From: Planctomycetota bacterium
Lineage (GTDB): Bacteria; Planctomycetota; J058
Direction: 5' to 3'
Length of the DNA: 64,000 nt
Assembly (NCBI GenBank): GCA_023954375.1
Contig: JAMLIC010000016.1
Coordinates: forward strand, 62,001 to 126,000
The translations under genes were made by a program, and so were the position numbers. The notes beneath the pieces were generated by a model. That model saw only the letters and a program-made list of their open reading frames with translations. It was not told where the DNA came from and did no database searches. The first letter of the stretch is position 1. Each line of letters begins with the position of its first letter. Below, in pieces: positions 45,163 to 53,643 of the stretch.

Positions 45163-47489
45163 CGGCCTCCCGGCGCCTCGCCGAGGGCTGCGTCCGGACC
45201 ATCGCGCACCACCGGCTCGCCTCGCTCCTCCTCCTCGGCCTCGCGCTCGTCGCCTCGTGGGTGAGCTACGGCCGCGCCGTCGGCTGGGACCTCGACGCGG
45301 CCCCGGTCGACAACGGGATCGAGATCTGGTTCCTCGAGGACGACCCGGCCCTCGTCGCCCACCGCCGCTTCCAGGACGCCTTCGGCAACGACGAGGCGGT
45401 GCTCCTCGCCCTGCGCCTCGACGACCTGTGGACCCCCGAGGGGCTGACGCTCGTCGGCCGCCTGTCCGACGCGCTGGCCCGCGCGCCGCGCGTGCGCGGC
45501 GTGACGAGCCTGGCGACGGTGCTCCACGCCGGCTCGACCGCCGACGACACCCTCCTCGTCGAGCGCATGTTCCGCCCGCCGGTGCGCACGCCCGAGGAGG
45601 TCGCGGCGATCCGCGCGCGCGTCGAGGCCCAGCCGCTCTACCGGCGGGAGCTCCTCTCGGACGACGGCCTGACGACGCTCATCTCGGTCCAGCTCGAGGC
45701 CTTCGACCACGTCGACCGCGAGCGCGGCCCGATCCTCCGCGCCCTGCGCGCGACCGCGGACGAGGTCCTCGCGGCCGCCGGGCGGGCCGACCAGCGCCAG
45801 GCCTGGGGCGGGGTCGGCGTGATCCACGAGGCGCTCAACGAGATCGTCATGCGCGACTCGGGGCGCCTGTTCGCCGCCAGCGGCCTGGTGATCCTCCTCT
45901 GCCTGTGGCTGGCCCTGCGCCGCGTCGCGGCCGTCGTCATGGCGGCGCTCACCGTCTACGCGGCGACGTCCCTCCTGCTCGGGCTGTACCTCGGCCTCGG
46001 CTTCCGGCTGAACATGGTCACGATGGTCCTGCCGACCCTCGTGCTCGTGATCGGCCTGACCGACGCGATCTACTTCCTCACCACCTGGTTCCAGGAGCGC
46101 GAGGCCCTGCTCGCCCAGGGCCTCGACCGCCGCGAGGCCGTCGTCCGCTGCCTGGGCTTCTGCTTCCTCCCGGGGCTGTTCAACTCGGTCACCTCCGCCG
46201 TGGGCTTCATGGCCTTCGGCCTCGCCCGCATGGAGGTGATCCGCGACATGGGCGTGTTCGCCGGCGTCGGCATCCTGCTGGCGTTCGTCACCTCGGTCGT
46301 CGTGTGCACGATCGGGATCGACCTCCTCGACCCCCGCCCGCCGGCGGGCCCGGCCCTCCTCCCGCGGGCGCTCGCCGCCGTCTCGGCCCTCGTCGCCCGC
46401 CGGCGCCGGGCGATCCTCGCGGCCGCGGCCGCGCTGTTCCTCGTCGCCCTCGCCGGCGTCCTGCGCCTCCAGGTCGACACCTACACGATCCGCTACTTCC
46501 GCGACGACCACCCGGTCCGTCAGGACGACGCCTGGATCGAGTGCCACTACGGCCCCTACCTGCCGGTCGAGGCGGTCGTCGTCGCCGACGGGCCGCACGG
46601 CGTCACCACCCCCGAGGTCCTGCGCGGGCTCGAGGCCCTGCAGGCGCGCGTCGAGCCCGACCCGCGCGTGCGCAGCGCCGTGTCGCTCACGGGCGTCGTC
46701 CGGCGCCTGCACGAGGTCCTCGGCGGCGAGGCCGCGCTCCCAGGCACGGTCGAGGCCGTGCAGCAGGAGCTCCTCCTGTGGGACCCGGCCCGCGAGGACG
46801 ACCCCATGCGCCTCGTCGACCTCGAGCAGCGCCAGGCCCGCGTGACCTTCCGCGCGCTGAACTCGAGCGCCGCGGCCGGCGGCGCGCTCCTCGACGACAT
46901 CGCCGCCCACGCCCGCGAGGCGCTCCCGCCGGAGGCGCGGCTCGTGCCCGCGGGCTACGTGCCGCTCTACGTGCGCATGATCGACCACCTCGTCCACGGG
47001 CAGGTCGTGTCGGTCTCGATCACCTTCGCCGTGGTCCTCGTCATGGTCGGCGCGCTGTTCCGCTCGGCGCGCTACGCGCTCCTGGCCCTGCCGCCGAACC
47101 TGCTCCCGGTGCTCGGGACGCTCGGCTTCATGGGCCACGCCGGGATCGACCTCGACGCCTCGACCGTGCTCATCGCCTCGATCTCCCTCGGGATCGCCGT
47201 CGACGACACGATCCACTTCCTCTTCAAGTTCCGCGCCCGCGCCGCCGCCACGGGCGACGACGCCCGCGCCGTCGACGAGACGCTGCGCACGACCGGCGTG
47301 GCGATCACCACCACCTCCCTCGTCCTGGCCCTCGGCTTCGCCGTGATCTGCCTGGCCGAGGTGAAGAGCGTGGCCGTGTTCGGCCTGCTGACCGCGGTCA
47401 CCATGGTGTCGGCCCTGGTGGGCGAGCTGCTCGTCACGCCGGCCGTGATCCTGACCTTCTCCCGCAAGACGCCCGGAGGCGCCCCGTGA
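45159..47489 (+). CDS. MMPL/RND-superfamily exporter
   Basis: 776 aa in two homologous halves, each with one N-terminal helix, a large extracytoplasmic domain, and a block of five or six helices (~245-375 and ~635-770). RND/MMPL signature elements: VLPTLVLVIGLTDAIYFLTTW in half 1 and ASISLGIAVDDTIHFLFKF in half 2, which carry the proton-relay Asp residues (TDA and VDD). Such proteins export lipids, hopanoids or siderophores across the inner membrane. GTG 45159 overlaps the hydroxylase stop, and the end overlaps the AhpD-like gene (GTGA). Confidence 0.92.
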   Translation: MTASRRLAEGCVRTIAHHRLASLLLLGLALVASWVSYGRAVGWDLDAAPVDNGIEIWFLEDDPALVAHRRFQDAFGNDEAVLLALRLDDLWTPEGLTLVGRLSDALARAPRVRGVTSLATVLHAGSTADDTLLVERMFRPPVRTPEEVAAIRARVEAQPLYRRELLSDDGLTTLISVQLEAFDHVDRERGPILRALRATADEVLAAAGRADQRQAWGGVGVIHEALNEIVMRDSGRLFAASGLVILLCLWLALRRVAAVVMAALTVYAATSLLLGLYLGLGFRLNMVTMVLPTLVLVIGLTDAIYFLTTWFQEREALLAQGLDRREAVVRCLGFCFLPGLFNSVTSAVGFMAFGLARMEVIRDMGVFAGVGILLAFVTSVVVCTIGIDLLDPRPPAGPALLPRALAAVSALVARRRRAILAAAAALFLVALAGVLRLQVDTYTIRYFRDDHPVRQDDAWIECHYGPYLPVEAVVVADGPHGVTTPEVLRGLEALQARVEPDPRVRSAVSLTGVVRRLHEVLGGEAALPGTVEAVQQELLLWDPAREDDPMRLVDLEQRQARVTFRALNSSAAAGGALLDDIAAHAREALPPEARLVPAGYVPLYVRMIDHLVHGQVVSVSITFAVVLVMVGALFRSARYALLALPPNLLPVLGTLGFMGHAGIDLDASTVLIASISLGIAVDDTIHFLFKFRARAAATGDDARAVDETLRTTGVAITTTSLVLALGFAVICLAEVKSVAVFGLLTAVTMVSALVGELLVTPAVILTFSRKTPGGAP

Positions 47490-48112
47490 CCTGGATCGAG
47501 CCCGTCCCGCCCGCGAAGGACCCGGCCGTGGCGGCCGCCCTGAAGGCCGCGATGGCCGGCTATCCGCCCGAGTACACCGACCCCGGCGTGCGCGCCGACA
47601 TCGCGCGCGTCGTGGGGCAGGACTCGATCGTCGACGCCTTCACGCCGCTGCCGAAGGTGCTCGAGCACGCCTTCAGCGCCTACCGCGAGGCGATCTCACC
47701 CGACCTCGAGCTGACGCGCCGCGAGCACGAGCTCATCGCGACGGTCGTCTCGCGCCTCAACGACTGCTTCTACTGACTGGAGGCCCACGCAGGGTTCCTG
47801 CGTGCCACGTCGAACGACCCCGCCCTCGCCGCCGCGGCCCGCGCCGACTGGCGCGAGGCGGACCTCACCCCGCGCGAGCGGGCGATCCTCGAGTTCGTCG
47901 AGCCGCTCACCCTGCGCCCGGCCGACATGACGCCCGCCCACGTCGAGGCCCTGCGCGCCGCCGGCCTCTCCGAGCGCGGGGTGGCGCAGGTGGCGGTGAT
48001 CGCCGGCCTGTTCGCCCTGTTCAACCGCATGGCCGACGCGCTGGGCGTCGGGCGGGGAGAGAGTGTGCGTCCGCGCACGGCCGGGACGGAACCGGACCCG
48101 GCGGCGACGTAA
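47486..48112 (+). CDS. AhpD-like (carboxymuconolactone decarboxylase fold) protein, predicted selenoprotein with CxxU
   Basis: 208 aa if the in-frame TGA (47774-47776) is read as Sec97. The peroxidase-related AhpD motif C-x-x-C-x3-H appears as C94-F-Y-Sec97-L-E-A-H101, and both sides of the TGA match the family (SRLNDC before, HAGFLRATSNDP and LTPRERAILEFV after) without any frame change. A hairpin with bacterial SECIS geometry follows (separate entry). Family members reduce peroxides or serve as adaptor disulfide reductases. The alternative is a nonsense mutation of a TGC/TGT Cys codon, giving a 96-aa fragment. GTG start overlaps the MMPL stop, making it the last gene of the coupled run. Confidence 0.8.
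47774..47804 (+). promoter_or_regulatory. candidate SECIS element (TGA plus stem-loop)
   Basis: TGA at 47774-47776. After 17 nt, GTT forms the apical loop (47794-47796), closed by a perfect 8-bp stem CACGCAGG/CCTGCGTG (47786-47793 with 47797-47804), followed outward by a CC bulge and a possible GG/CC pair. A G at the first loop position, 4-16-bp stem and 16-37-nt spacing are the published bacterial SECIS limits, all met. Confidence 0.7.
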
Positions 48113-48178
48113 CTCCGGCGCGCGCAGGCGGGGCGCGCGGTCCGGCCCTTGCCCCGGACGACGGCCGAGGAGGCCGCC

Positions 48179-49216
48179 ATGCGCCCGCTGATCACGCTCG
48201 CCGCCCTGCTGACCCTCGCGCCTGCCGCCGCGGCGCACGAGTTCCGCGCGCCCGACGCCGGCCCGCTGAAGACGCCCTACGCCTGCTCCTTCCACTGGTT
48301 CGTCGCCCGCCCCGCCGCGGCCGGCGAGGCGCGGGTCGTGGGCCTCGACGTCGTGCGCAGCGACGACCTGGGCCGCCTGGGCCTGCGCGTGTTCGTGTTC
48401 GACGGGCGCCGCCTGCGCGCGCTCGTCCACGAGGCGCCGGCCGCCGCGTGGGCGCCGTTCGCCACCGCGGCGCCGCCGGACCTCGACGGCGCGCGCGACG
48501 CCCTCGGCCGCGGGCCGGGCTGGATCGCCGCCGCCGTGCGCGGCGCGGGCCCGGACCTCCGGCGCGTGCGGCTGCACCTGCGCGTCACGCCCCGCTCGGC
48601 GCCGCGCCCCGTGGGCGACCTCGGGACCGGCATCGCCGTGCGCCTGAGCGCCGTCGACTGGCTGCGCGCGCGGACGACCGGCTGGGTCGAGGTCGACGGC
48701 GAGCGCCTCGAGGTCGACGCCGACGGCCCGCTCTCCTTGCACGTCGGCACGTCGCTGCCCGACTACGGCTACCTCGCGACCCTCCCCGGGGCGCCGGGGC
48801 CGGGCCTCCTCCTGGCCTCGGTCGGCCGCGACGACCTGCGCGTGGGCGGCGACCTCCTGGGCGAGCGGGCCGTGACCTACGCCCACTGGACGGGGCTCCC
48901 CGGGCACCTGGGCGGGAAGAGGACGCTCTCGGTCGAGGCGATCCGCGGCGGCCGCGTCGCCTTCCCGGGCACGGGCCGCGAGGTGGCCGTGGAGCGCGTG
49001 GTCGCGCAGGTCCCCCACACGCTCCTCGGCCGACCGACGACGACGTTCGTGGCCGAGGTGACGCTCCGGGCCCCGCGGAGTATGGCCCCCTGGGACCTCC
49101 GCCGGCCGCGCGAGCACCGCGTGCTCGTGATCGGCGACGCGCGCGGGCAGGCCTTCGTCGACGCGCTCGCGCCCGCCCGGGGGCTGGCCCAGGCGCTCGG
49201 GCAGGGCGGGCGGTAG
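48179..49216 (+). CDS. secreted hypothetical protein
   Basis: 345 aa. A signal peptide is followed by AHEFRAPDAG (cleavage after AAA). The mature protein is all-beta with several R/V-rich strands; it has two separated Cys and one W-L-R loop but no known motif. ATG 48179 has a GAGGAGG ribosome-binding site. The next gene (49227) is co-directional 10 bp later and also secreted, so both probably act together outside the cytoplasm. Confidence 0.78.
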   Translation: MRPLITLAALLTLAPAAAAHEFRAPDAGPLKTPYACSFHWFVARPAAAGEARVVGLDVVRSDDLGRLGLRVFVFDGRRLRALVHEAPAAAWAPFATAAPPDLDGARDALGRGPGWIAAAVRGAGPDLRRVRLHLRVTPRSAPRPVGDLGTGIAVRLSAVDWLRARTTGWVEVDGERLEVDADGPLSLHVGTSLPDYGYLATLPGAPGPGLLLASVGRDDLRVGGDLLGERAVTYAHWTGLPGHLGGKRTLSVEAIRGGRVAFPGTGREVAVERVVAQVPHTLLGRPTTTFVAEVTLRAPRSMAPWDLRRPREHRVLVIGDARGQAFVDALAPARGLAQALGQGGR

Positions 49217-49226
49217 CCTGGACGGT

Positions 49227-50084
49227 ATGCGCCCGACCTGGCTCGCCCTCCTCCTCGCCGTCACCCCCGCCCTCGCGGGCGACCGGCCCGGCGACTGGAC
49301 GATCGACGGCGCGCCCGACGCGCCGGCCGGCCTCCGCGCGAGCCTGTGGCTGCCCATGGGCCCGTGGCCCGACGGTCGCCAGCACCTCGGCGACGTCCTC
49401 GGCCATCACGCCGCGGCCTACCCCGTGGACGCGCCGCGGGCCGTCGTCATGCTCGAGGGGATCGTCCGGCGGCCCGAGGACGTCCCCGTGCTCGACCTCG
49501 CCCGGGCCACCCTGACGCCCGCCGGGGGCGAGCCGCTCCGCCCGCTCGAGGGCGACGCCTGGCGCGGCCAGCCCGCGGGCGCCGACGTGTCGCCGCCCCT
49601 GCGCGAGGGCGTCCTGGCGATCTTCCGCGTCCCGTTCCCGGCGCTCGACCCCGCCTGCGGCGACGTGACCTTCTCCGTGCCGGTCATGGACCGCGGGCCG
49701 TTCGTCGTGCGCTTCCGCCGCTGGCGCGACCTCGTGGCCGAGGCCGAGCGCGACCTCGCCGCGTGGAAGCGGCACATCGCGGCGTCCGCGATGCACAGCG
49801 CGATCGCCCCCTACCTCGACCATCCGGCGTTCCGACGCCTCGAGGCGCGCGGCGACCCGCTCCTGCCGGCCATCCTCCTGCGCGAGCTCCGCGCCGGCGA
49901 GGCGGGCGACGCGGATGCCGTGCCGCGGTTCCTCGTGCTGCACGTCCTCGCGCGCACCGGGTGGGGGCGGCAGCAGGGCGTCCCAGACCACGGCGACGCC
50001 CGCGCGGCCGCGCGCGCGCTGGCCCGCTGGCGCGCCGTCGGCCACCCGTCGCTGCCCGGGCTCCGGCCGCACGAGCGCGACTAG
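49227..50084 (+). CDS. secreted hypothetical protein
   Basis: 285 aa with a signal peptide to ~18 (ALAG). The mature sequence begins DRPGDWTIDGAPDAPAGLRASLWLPMG, has helix/strand mixture and no recognised domain; conserved-looking DGRQHLGDV and HLAARSAMHSAIA-like helical segments are visible. Its last residues (HERD) and stop lie inside the 27-bp inverted repeat shared with the convergent DUF1330 gene. Confidence 0.72.
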   Translation: MRPTWLALLLAVTPALAGDRPGDWTIDGAPDAPAGLRASLWLPMGPWPDGRQHLGDVLGHHAAAYPVDAPRAVVMLEGIVRRPEDVPVLDLARATLTPAGGEPLRPLEGDAWRGQPAGADVSPPLREGVLAIFRVPFPALDPACGDVTFSVPVMDRGPFVVRFRRWRDLVAEAERDLAAWKRHIAASAMHSAIAPYLDHPAFRRLEARGDPLLPAILLRELRAGEAGDADAVPRFLVLHVLARTGWGRQQGVPDHGDARAAARALARWRAVGHPSLPGLRPHERD

Positions 50085-50129
50085 AGGCCCGGCCGGAAGC
50101 CGCTTCGCGGCCTTCCTGCCGGACCTCTA
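50084..50129 (+). terminator. terminator-like hairpin
   Basis: Starts at the last base of the preceding stop: a ~20-bp stem (GAGGCCCGGCCGGAAGCCGC pairing with the CGGCC..CCTC arm, three or four mismatches) around a TTCG tetraloop. UUCG is a notably stable loop. No U-tract follows. Confidence 0.65.
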
Positions 50130-50147
50130 GCCTCATCGCTGATGCCG

Positions 50148-50227
50148 GGGGATCCGTGTGCTCGGCCGCTGCTATCTCACATTTCGAGGACTTGCGGGTG
50201 GATCGGCGGCCGAGCACAGGGACCCCC
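50148..50227. repeat. hairpin with 22-bp arms
   Basis: Arms 50148-50169 and 50206-50227 are complementary with two mismatches (core GTGCTCGGCCGC), around a 36-nt, more AT-rich loop containing CTATCTCACATTTCGAGG. No coding. Could be a small RNA or bidirectional terminator; nothing decides. Confidence 0.6.
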
Positions 50228-50290
50228 GGCCGGAGTCGGCCCGGCCCGGCCCGTCCGAGGCAGCCGCCTGGCGCATCTCCGGCCGGGCCT

Positions 50291-50593
50291 CTAGTCGCGC
50301 TCGTACTCGGCGATGATCGTCGTCGTCTTCACCGCGCGCTCGAAGTGCTCGCGCTTGATCGCGAGGTAGTCCGGGCGCTCGAAGAACGCGTCCATGCTGC
50401 CGCGGTCGCGGAAGAAGATCGCGAACACGCGGTTGATCTCGGGGTCCGACTCCGTCGCCAGCACCTGCGAGACCACGAAGTCGTAGCGGAACCCGCCGCC
50501 GTGCTCGACCAGGAGCGGCGTCATCTGGCGCCGGTACTCCGCGTAGGCCGCCGGGTCCCGCAGGGTCAGGCCGACCATCAGCTCGAACGCCAC
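50291..50593 (-). CDS. DUF1330-like / dimeric alpha-beta barrel protein
   Basis: 100 aa, cytosolic, with ferredoxin-like strands and helices of the dimeric alpha/beta barrel type: LRDPAAYAEYRRQMTPLLVEHGGGFRYDF and RVFAIFFRDRGSMDAFFERPDYLAI match DUF1330-type proteins (ethD-like fold), whose function is unknown. The GTG at 50593 has a CGGAGGCGAGC leader. It ends within the 27-bp inverted repeat with the convergent secreted protein gene. Confidence 0.85.
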   Translation of the reverse strand: MAFELMVGLTLRDPAAYAEYRRQMTPLLVEHGGGFRYDFVVSQVLATESDPEINRVFAIFFRDRGSMDAFFERPDYLAIKREHFERAVKTTTIIAEYERD

Positions 50594-50764
50594 GCTCGCC
50601 TCCGTTTCGTCTCGTCGTATCCGTCAGCTTCGCCCCACCGCCCGACGAGCCGCGACGGTGAATGGAGTTGCGTCGGCCCCCGGCTTGCGTCCGCCGTCGC
50701 CAACGACGGAGCGCCCGCGAGCCCCCGCTCGCGGCGACGCACCGCACGACGGAGAGATCTCACC

Positions 50765-51691
50765 ATGCGACGCACCCTGACGCTCGCCCCCCTGCTCCTG
50801 GCCGCCCTCGCGGCGGCCGCCCACGCCCAGGAGGTGCCGTTCCGCACCGTCGGACGCGGCGACGGCGCCGACGCGGTCGGACCGGCCGGCGGCGACTACG
50901 TGATCCGCTCGCGGGCCGACCTCGAGCGGCTCGACCTCGCCGAGTTCGTCCACGAGGAGATCGCCTGGGGCAAGCGGTTGCTCCTCGCGTCGACGCGCGA
51001 CGCGCGGCCGGACGGGCGGGCCCACCGGGTCGAGATCAGGAAGGTCGAGCGCGTCCCGGGCGCCCCGCGGCTGATCGTCGAGGTCGAGACGTGGGTGCCC
51101 ACGGGCCGTCCGCAGCGAGGCACCGGCGAGCGGCCGGTGCACATCATCGAGGTCGCGATCGACCCCGGCGTGCACGTCGAGTTCCGCGCGCGCGCCAAGG
51201 AGCCTGTCGCGCAGGCCCCGGCCGCGCAGGTCAGGCAGGCGAGGCCGACCCGTGGCCTCGCCGGCGAGCTCACGGGCCAGGCGACGCCGGCGCTGCCGAC
51301 GCTGCACCGGTTCGAGTACCGCCGCATCCTCGAGTGGGACGGCGACCACCTCGACGCCGCGCTGAAGCTCGTCCGTCAGCCCGACGGCAGCTACCTGGCC
51401 GACGTCAACGGCCGCGCCCCGCTCCGCGCCCGGTCGGGGGTCGTCGTCGCGGAGGCGGCCCTCGCCGACCTGCGCGCGGCGCTGGCCGCCATGGAGGGCT
51501 TCCCCACCCACTCGTTCGCCGGCGACGGCAACCACTACGCCGACGAGGTCCGGGCCGAGGGCGTCCACGCCGACGGCCGCCCCTACCGGTTCGCGCGCAG
51601 CTTCTACGACCCGGGCGAGCCGCGCTGGGCCGACCTGGCCGCGGCCCTGGACGAGGCCGTGGCCCGGCTGGCCAAGCAGGTCGCGCGCTGA
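50765..51691 (+). CDS. secreted hypothetical protein
   Basis: 308 aa with a signal peptide (cleaved after AHA, ~20). Beta-rich mature part with two repeats of unknown type; no catalytic motif. The final 60 residues are helical (AALAAMEGFPT..ALDEAVARLAK). ATG 50765 lies in AGAGATCTCACC ATG, an average leader. It is divergent from the DUF1330 gene with 171 bp between, which should contain both promoters. Confidence 0.7.
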   Translation: MRRTLTLAPLLLAALAAAAHAQEVPFRTVGRGDGADAVGPAGGDYVIRSRADLERLDLAEFVHEEIAWGKRLLLASTRDARPDGRAHRVEIRKVERVPGAPRLIVEVETWVPTGRPQRGTGERPVHIIEVAIDPGVHVEFRARAKEPVAQAPAAQVRQARPTRGLAGELTGQATPALPTLHRFEYRRILEWDGDHLDAALKLVRQPDGSYLADVNGRAPLRARSGVVVAEAALADLRAALAAMEGFPTHSFAGDGNHYADEVRAEGVHADGRPYRFARSFYDPGEPRWADLAAALDEAVARLAKQVAR

Positions 51692-51708
51692 CGTGGGACA
51701 CTGACGCC

Positions 51709-52083
51709 GTGAGCGACCCCGAGCCCTACCCGACGCTGCGCGCCTTCTGGCCCTACTACCTGAGCGAGCACCGGCACCCGGTCAACCGGGCGCTGCACGC
51801 GGTCGGCTCGCTGTGCGGGCTCACCTGGCTGGGCCTGGCGATCGCCTGGCGCCAGCCGACGCTCGTCGCGGCGGCCCTCGTCAGCGGCTACGCCTTCGCC
51901 TGGATCGGGCACTTCGTCGTCGAGCGCAACCGGCCGGCGACCTTCCGCTACCCGCTGAAGTCGTTCCTCTGCGACTGGCTGCTCCTCGTCTACACGCTGA
52001 CGGGGCGGGCGGGCGGCGAGCTCGCGCGCCTCGAGGCCGAGGGGCGGCTCCCGCGCAAGCAGGAGCCGCAGGCCGTCTCCTGA
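51709..52083 (+). CDS. DUF962/Mpo1-like membrane protein
   Basis: 124 aa of the DUF962/Mpo1 family: HRHPVNRALHAVG then three or four hydrophobic segments and GHFVVERNRPATFRYPLKSFLCDW, the family's histidine and Asn/Pro-rich conserved blocks. Yeast Mpo1 is an iron-dependent dioxygenase in the alpha-oxidation of long-chain fatty acids; bacterial members are poorly studied. Integral membrane. GTG 51709, 17 bp after the previous stop, so the pair may be one transcript. Confidence 0.85.
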   Translation: MSDPEPYPTLRAFWPYYLSEHRHPVNRALHAVGSLCGLTWLGLAIAWRQPTLVAAALVSGYAFAWIGHFVVERNRPATFRYPLKSFLCDWLLLVYTLTGRAGGELARLEAEGRLPRKQEPQAVS

Positions 52084-52210
52084 TCGACGTCGGACAGCCG
52101 CCGTGTCGTGCGTGCCGCGGCGTGCGGCAGCCCCGCAAGGCTGCGCGGTGTGGATCGCCCGTGCGTCGCAGATACCTGCGCAGGAGGGCTCGACGCGAGC
52201 CTGGCGGCCC

Positions 52211-52573
52211 CTACGCGCCGCCGATCAGGCGCGCGACGCCGCGCGCGAAGAGCAGCGCCCCTGCGAGCCCGACGGCGACGATGGCGCCTGCAACGGCGGT
52301 GACGACGATGGGCTGGCGGGAGTACGCCGCGAAGGCGACCGCCGCGCCGGCGGCGAGCGCGCCGCCCGCGAGCGCGTCGCGGACGCCCAGACGCCGGAAC
52401 TCCGCGTCGACCTCGCGCTGGGCCTCCCCCAGCCAGTCCTCCAGCGCCTGTGGCGGCGCGCCCCTATCGAGCAGGGATCGGCGGATGGTGGCGAGCGGAT
52501 GCCCCCACATGATCCGGGCGCGAGCCTCCGCGCGGAGAGCGTCGAGGTCGGGACCAGGGCGCGGCGGAAACAT
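52211..52573 (-). CDS. two-helix membrane protein
   Basis: 120 aa. A cytosolic N-terminal helical half (DLDALRAEARARIMWGHPLATIRRSLLDRG...ALEDWLGEAQREVDAEFRRLG) followed by two C-terminal membrane helices (~68-85 and ~90-110). Function unknown. ATG 52573; the next 80 bp lead to the rightward GT2 gene start, so promoters may overlap. Confidence 0.72.
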   Translation of the reverse strand: MFPPRPGPDLDALRAEARARIMWGHPLATIRRSLLDRGAPPQALEDWLGEAQREVDAEFRRLGVRDALAGGALAAGAAVAFAAYSRQPIVVTAVAGAIVAVGLAGALLFARGVARLIGGA

Positions 52574-52653
52574 GCTCCCGGTGTCCCTCGGCCGCGAGGG
52601 GAGGTCAAGGGGGTTCCGCCCGCGCGATAGGGGGTGGGCTACGATCGGTCGCC

Positions 52654-53643
52654 ATGCCCCAGGTGAGCGTGATCACCCCCTGCTACGCCGCCGAGCGGAC
52701 GCTGCCGGCGACCCTGGCCTGCGTCCTCGGCCAGCGCACGGGGCGCGCGCTCGAGGTGATCGTCGTCGACGACGGCTCGCCCGACGGCTCGCTGGAGGTC
52801 GCCCGCGCCTGGGCCACACGCGACGACCGCGTGCGCGTGCTCGCGCAGCCGAACGGAGGGGAGGCGAGCGCGCTCAACGCGGGCTGGCGCGAGGCGCGGG
52901 GCGAGTTCGTGGCGATCGTCGAGGCCGACGTCGAGCCGGCGCCCGACTGGCTCGAGACCTGCCTGGGCGTCCTCGAGCGCGAGCCCGACGCGTGGGGCGT
53001 GGGCGGCCACCTCGAGACCCCGCGCGAGGACCCGTGGATCGCGCGCCTGGCCGGCTACGAGGTCGAGCACAAGCTGGCGACCGCGCCCCGCGACGCGCGG
53101 CACCTGACCTCGGCCAACGTCGTCTACCGCCGCGCCGCGTTCGACGTGGCCGGCCCCTTCGACGAGCGCCTGGTGAACGCCAGCCTCGACTCCGTCTTCA
53201 ACGCGCGGCTCGTGCGCGCGGGCAAGCGCCTCGTCTTCGAGCCCCGCGCCCGCGCGCGGCACCACTACAAGACGACGCTCCTCGGCTTCCTCCGCCGCCA
53301 CTGGGCCTACGCGCGCTACCGCGTCCACAACGACGCGCTCGACCTCTACCCGGCCGACCGCGCCCTCGCCGCCCACGTGGCCCTCGCGGCGCTCGGCGCC
53401 CTGGGCCTCGCGCTGGCCCCGCTCTTCTGGCTCCTGCCGCCGCCGTTCGCCGCGCTCGTCCTCGTCGGACCGGCGCTCCTGGCGCTCGCCGCGCTGCTTC
53501 AGGTCCCGCGCGCGCTCCGCTTCGCCGTCGCGCGCCGCGACCCGGCGGCCCTGCTCCTGCCGCCGGTGCTCGTCCTGCGCAACGTCGTCGGCGCCGTCGG
53601 CTACGGCGTGGGGGCGGTCAGGAAGGCGCTGGGCGGGGTCTGA
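52654..53643 (+). CDS. glycosyltransferase family 2
   Basis: 329 aa. GT-A fold with SVITPCYAAERTL, VDDGSPDGS, EAD-VEPAPDW (DXD-equivalent) and a later FDERLVNASLDSVFNARLVRAG segment corresponding to the acceptor region. The last ~100 residues carry two or three hydrophobic helices, so it may be membrane-tethered. Transfers a sugar to an unknown acceptor. It converges with the metallophosphoesterase gene; stops are adjacent (53643/53644). Confidence 0.93.
   Translation: MPQVSVITPCYAAERTLPATLACVLGQRTGRALEVIVVDDGSPDGSLEVARAWATRDDRVRVLAQPNGGEASALNAGWREARGEFVAIVEADVEPAPDWLETCLGVLEREPDAWGVGGHLETPREDPWIARLAGYEVEHKLATAPRDARHLTSANVVYRRAAFDVAGPFDERLVNASLDSVFNARLVRAGKRLVFEPRARARHHYKTTLLGFLRRHWAYARYRVHNDALDLYPADRALAAHVALAALGALGLALAPLFWLLPPPFAALVLVGPALLALAALLQVPRALRFAVARRDPAALLLPPVLVLRNVVGAVGYGVGAVRKALGGV

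Larger units (their letters stand above)
50071..50304. repeat. 27-bp inverted repeat joining two convergent gene ends
   Basis: 50071-50097 and 50278-50304 are perfect reverse complements; each contains the final codons (E-R-D) and TAG stop of its gene, then GAGGCCCGGCCGGA. The 180 bp between holds two further hairpins (50084-50129 and 50148-50227). Confidence 0.9.

Noticed and set aside
50148..50227. tRNA gene
   Set aside because: A long hairpin with an AT-richer loop, but no T-loop GTTCGA-like sequence or CCA-type acceptor geometry.
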